Below, one piece after another: positions 64,000 through 64,000 of a DNA stretch of 64,000 bases. Positions within the stretch are counted from its first letter, which is position 1. Every line of letters begins with the position of its first letter. The notes below the pieces were generated by a model, which saw nothing but the letters and a program-made list of their open reading frames with translations, made no database searches and was not told the DNA's origin. Origin of the DNA: Roseibium aggregatum (GTDB lineage Bacteria; Pseudomonadota; Alphaproteobacteria; Rhizobiales; Stappiaceae); contig NZ_JABFCZ010000012.1 in the NCBI RefSeq assembly GCF_014692675.1, forward strand, positions 107,247-171,246, written 5' to 3'. Both the position numbers and the translations under genes were made by a program.

Positions 64000-64000
64000 T

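Noticed and set aside
1..64000. CRISPR arrays, prophage, restriction or toxin-antitoxin systems
   Set aside because: No regularly spaced direct repeats and no phage, nuclease-defence or toxin genes were seen anywhere in the window.

Overview
The window reads as chromosomal DNA of a GC-rich alphaproteobacterium of the Hyphomicrobiales/Rhizobiales type. A marine Stappiaceae-like (Roseibium/Labrenzia) genome is my best guess. Markers are a GcrA cell-cycle regulator with a perfect CtrA box in its promoter, a class I lysyl-tRNA synthetase, a SAM-II riboswitch in front of metZ, a PodJ-like polarity protein, the argD-argF-hslO order, and a two-domain dCTP deaminase. Almost all of it looks like stable, well-packed chromosome. 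The only trace of a mobile element is the 3' end of a transposase gene cut by the right edge.

Layout. 1-3.8 kb: ligase-associated DNA repair helicase and PdeM nuclease. 3.8-6.7 kb: a two-gene acyl/aryl-CoA operon (PaaK-like ligase, crotonase) divergent from a TetR regulator, with a long palindrome between them. 6.7-8.4 kb: TauE/SafE exporter with its TIGR02186 partner. 8.5-12.6 kb: a very large PodJ-like protein (coiled coil, one membrane span, SEL1 repeats, peptidoglycan-binding domain). 13-24.4 kb: a beta-oxidation block (MerR regulator, two acyl-CoA dehydrogenases, GST, thiolase, cupin, FadJ-type fusion), interrupted by a LysR/cupin/DUF4865 module and an EAL phosphodiesterase. A MerR-type box recurs before the regulator and before the first dehydrogenase.

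24.6-29.2 kb: four tandem paralogous AraC/OruR-like regulators with no target gene beside them. One has lost most of its sensor domain, and TTGCAC-type inverted repeats recur in the spacers. 29.9-42.3 kb: housekeeping genes (DUF6460, histone-deacetylase-like enzyme, MATE pump, pyrD-DUF952, secreted nuclease-like protein, lysK, TerB, apaG, CDP-alcohol transferase, metZ, dcd, YigZ). 42.5-47.1 kb: a GcvA-like LysR regulator divergent from an MttB-superfamily methyltransferase and an N-methylproline-demethylase-like flavoenzyme, probably for quaternary or N-methylated amines. 47.5-50.7 kb: CHASE2 adenylate cyclase (frameshifted as given), FecR protein and Crp/Fnr regulator. 51.4 kb: tRNA-Gly(CCC). 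52-57.6 kb: complete Dpp/Opp-type ABC importer. 57.7 kb: a 40-residue membrane protein with a strong ribosome binding site. 58-62.8 kb: amino-acid-type binding protein, alpha/beta hydrolase, hslO-argF-argD. 63.2 kb: gcrA.

I found no CRISPR array, phage, toxin-antitoxin or defence island, and no clearly new multi-gene system. The best leads are the AraC array with its shared motifs, the MttB/flavoenzyme pair without a corrinoid protein, the MerR-box beta-oxidation regulon, the frameshifted cyclase, the hairpin leader of argD and the tiny membrane protein.
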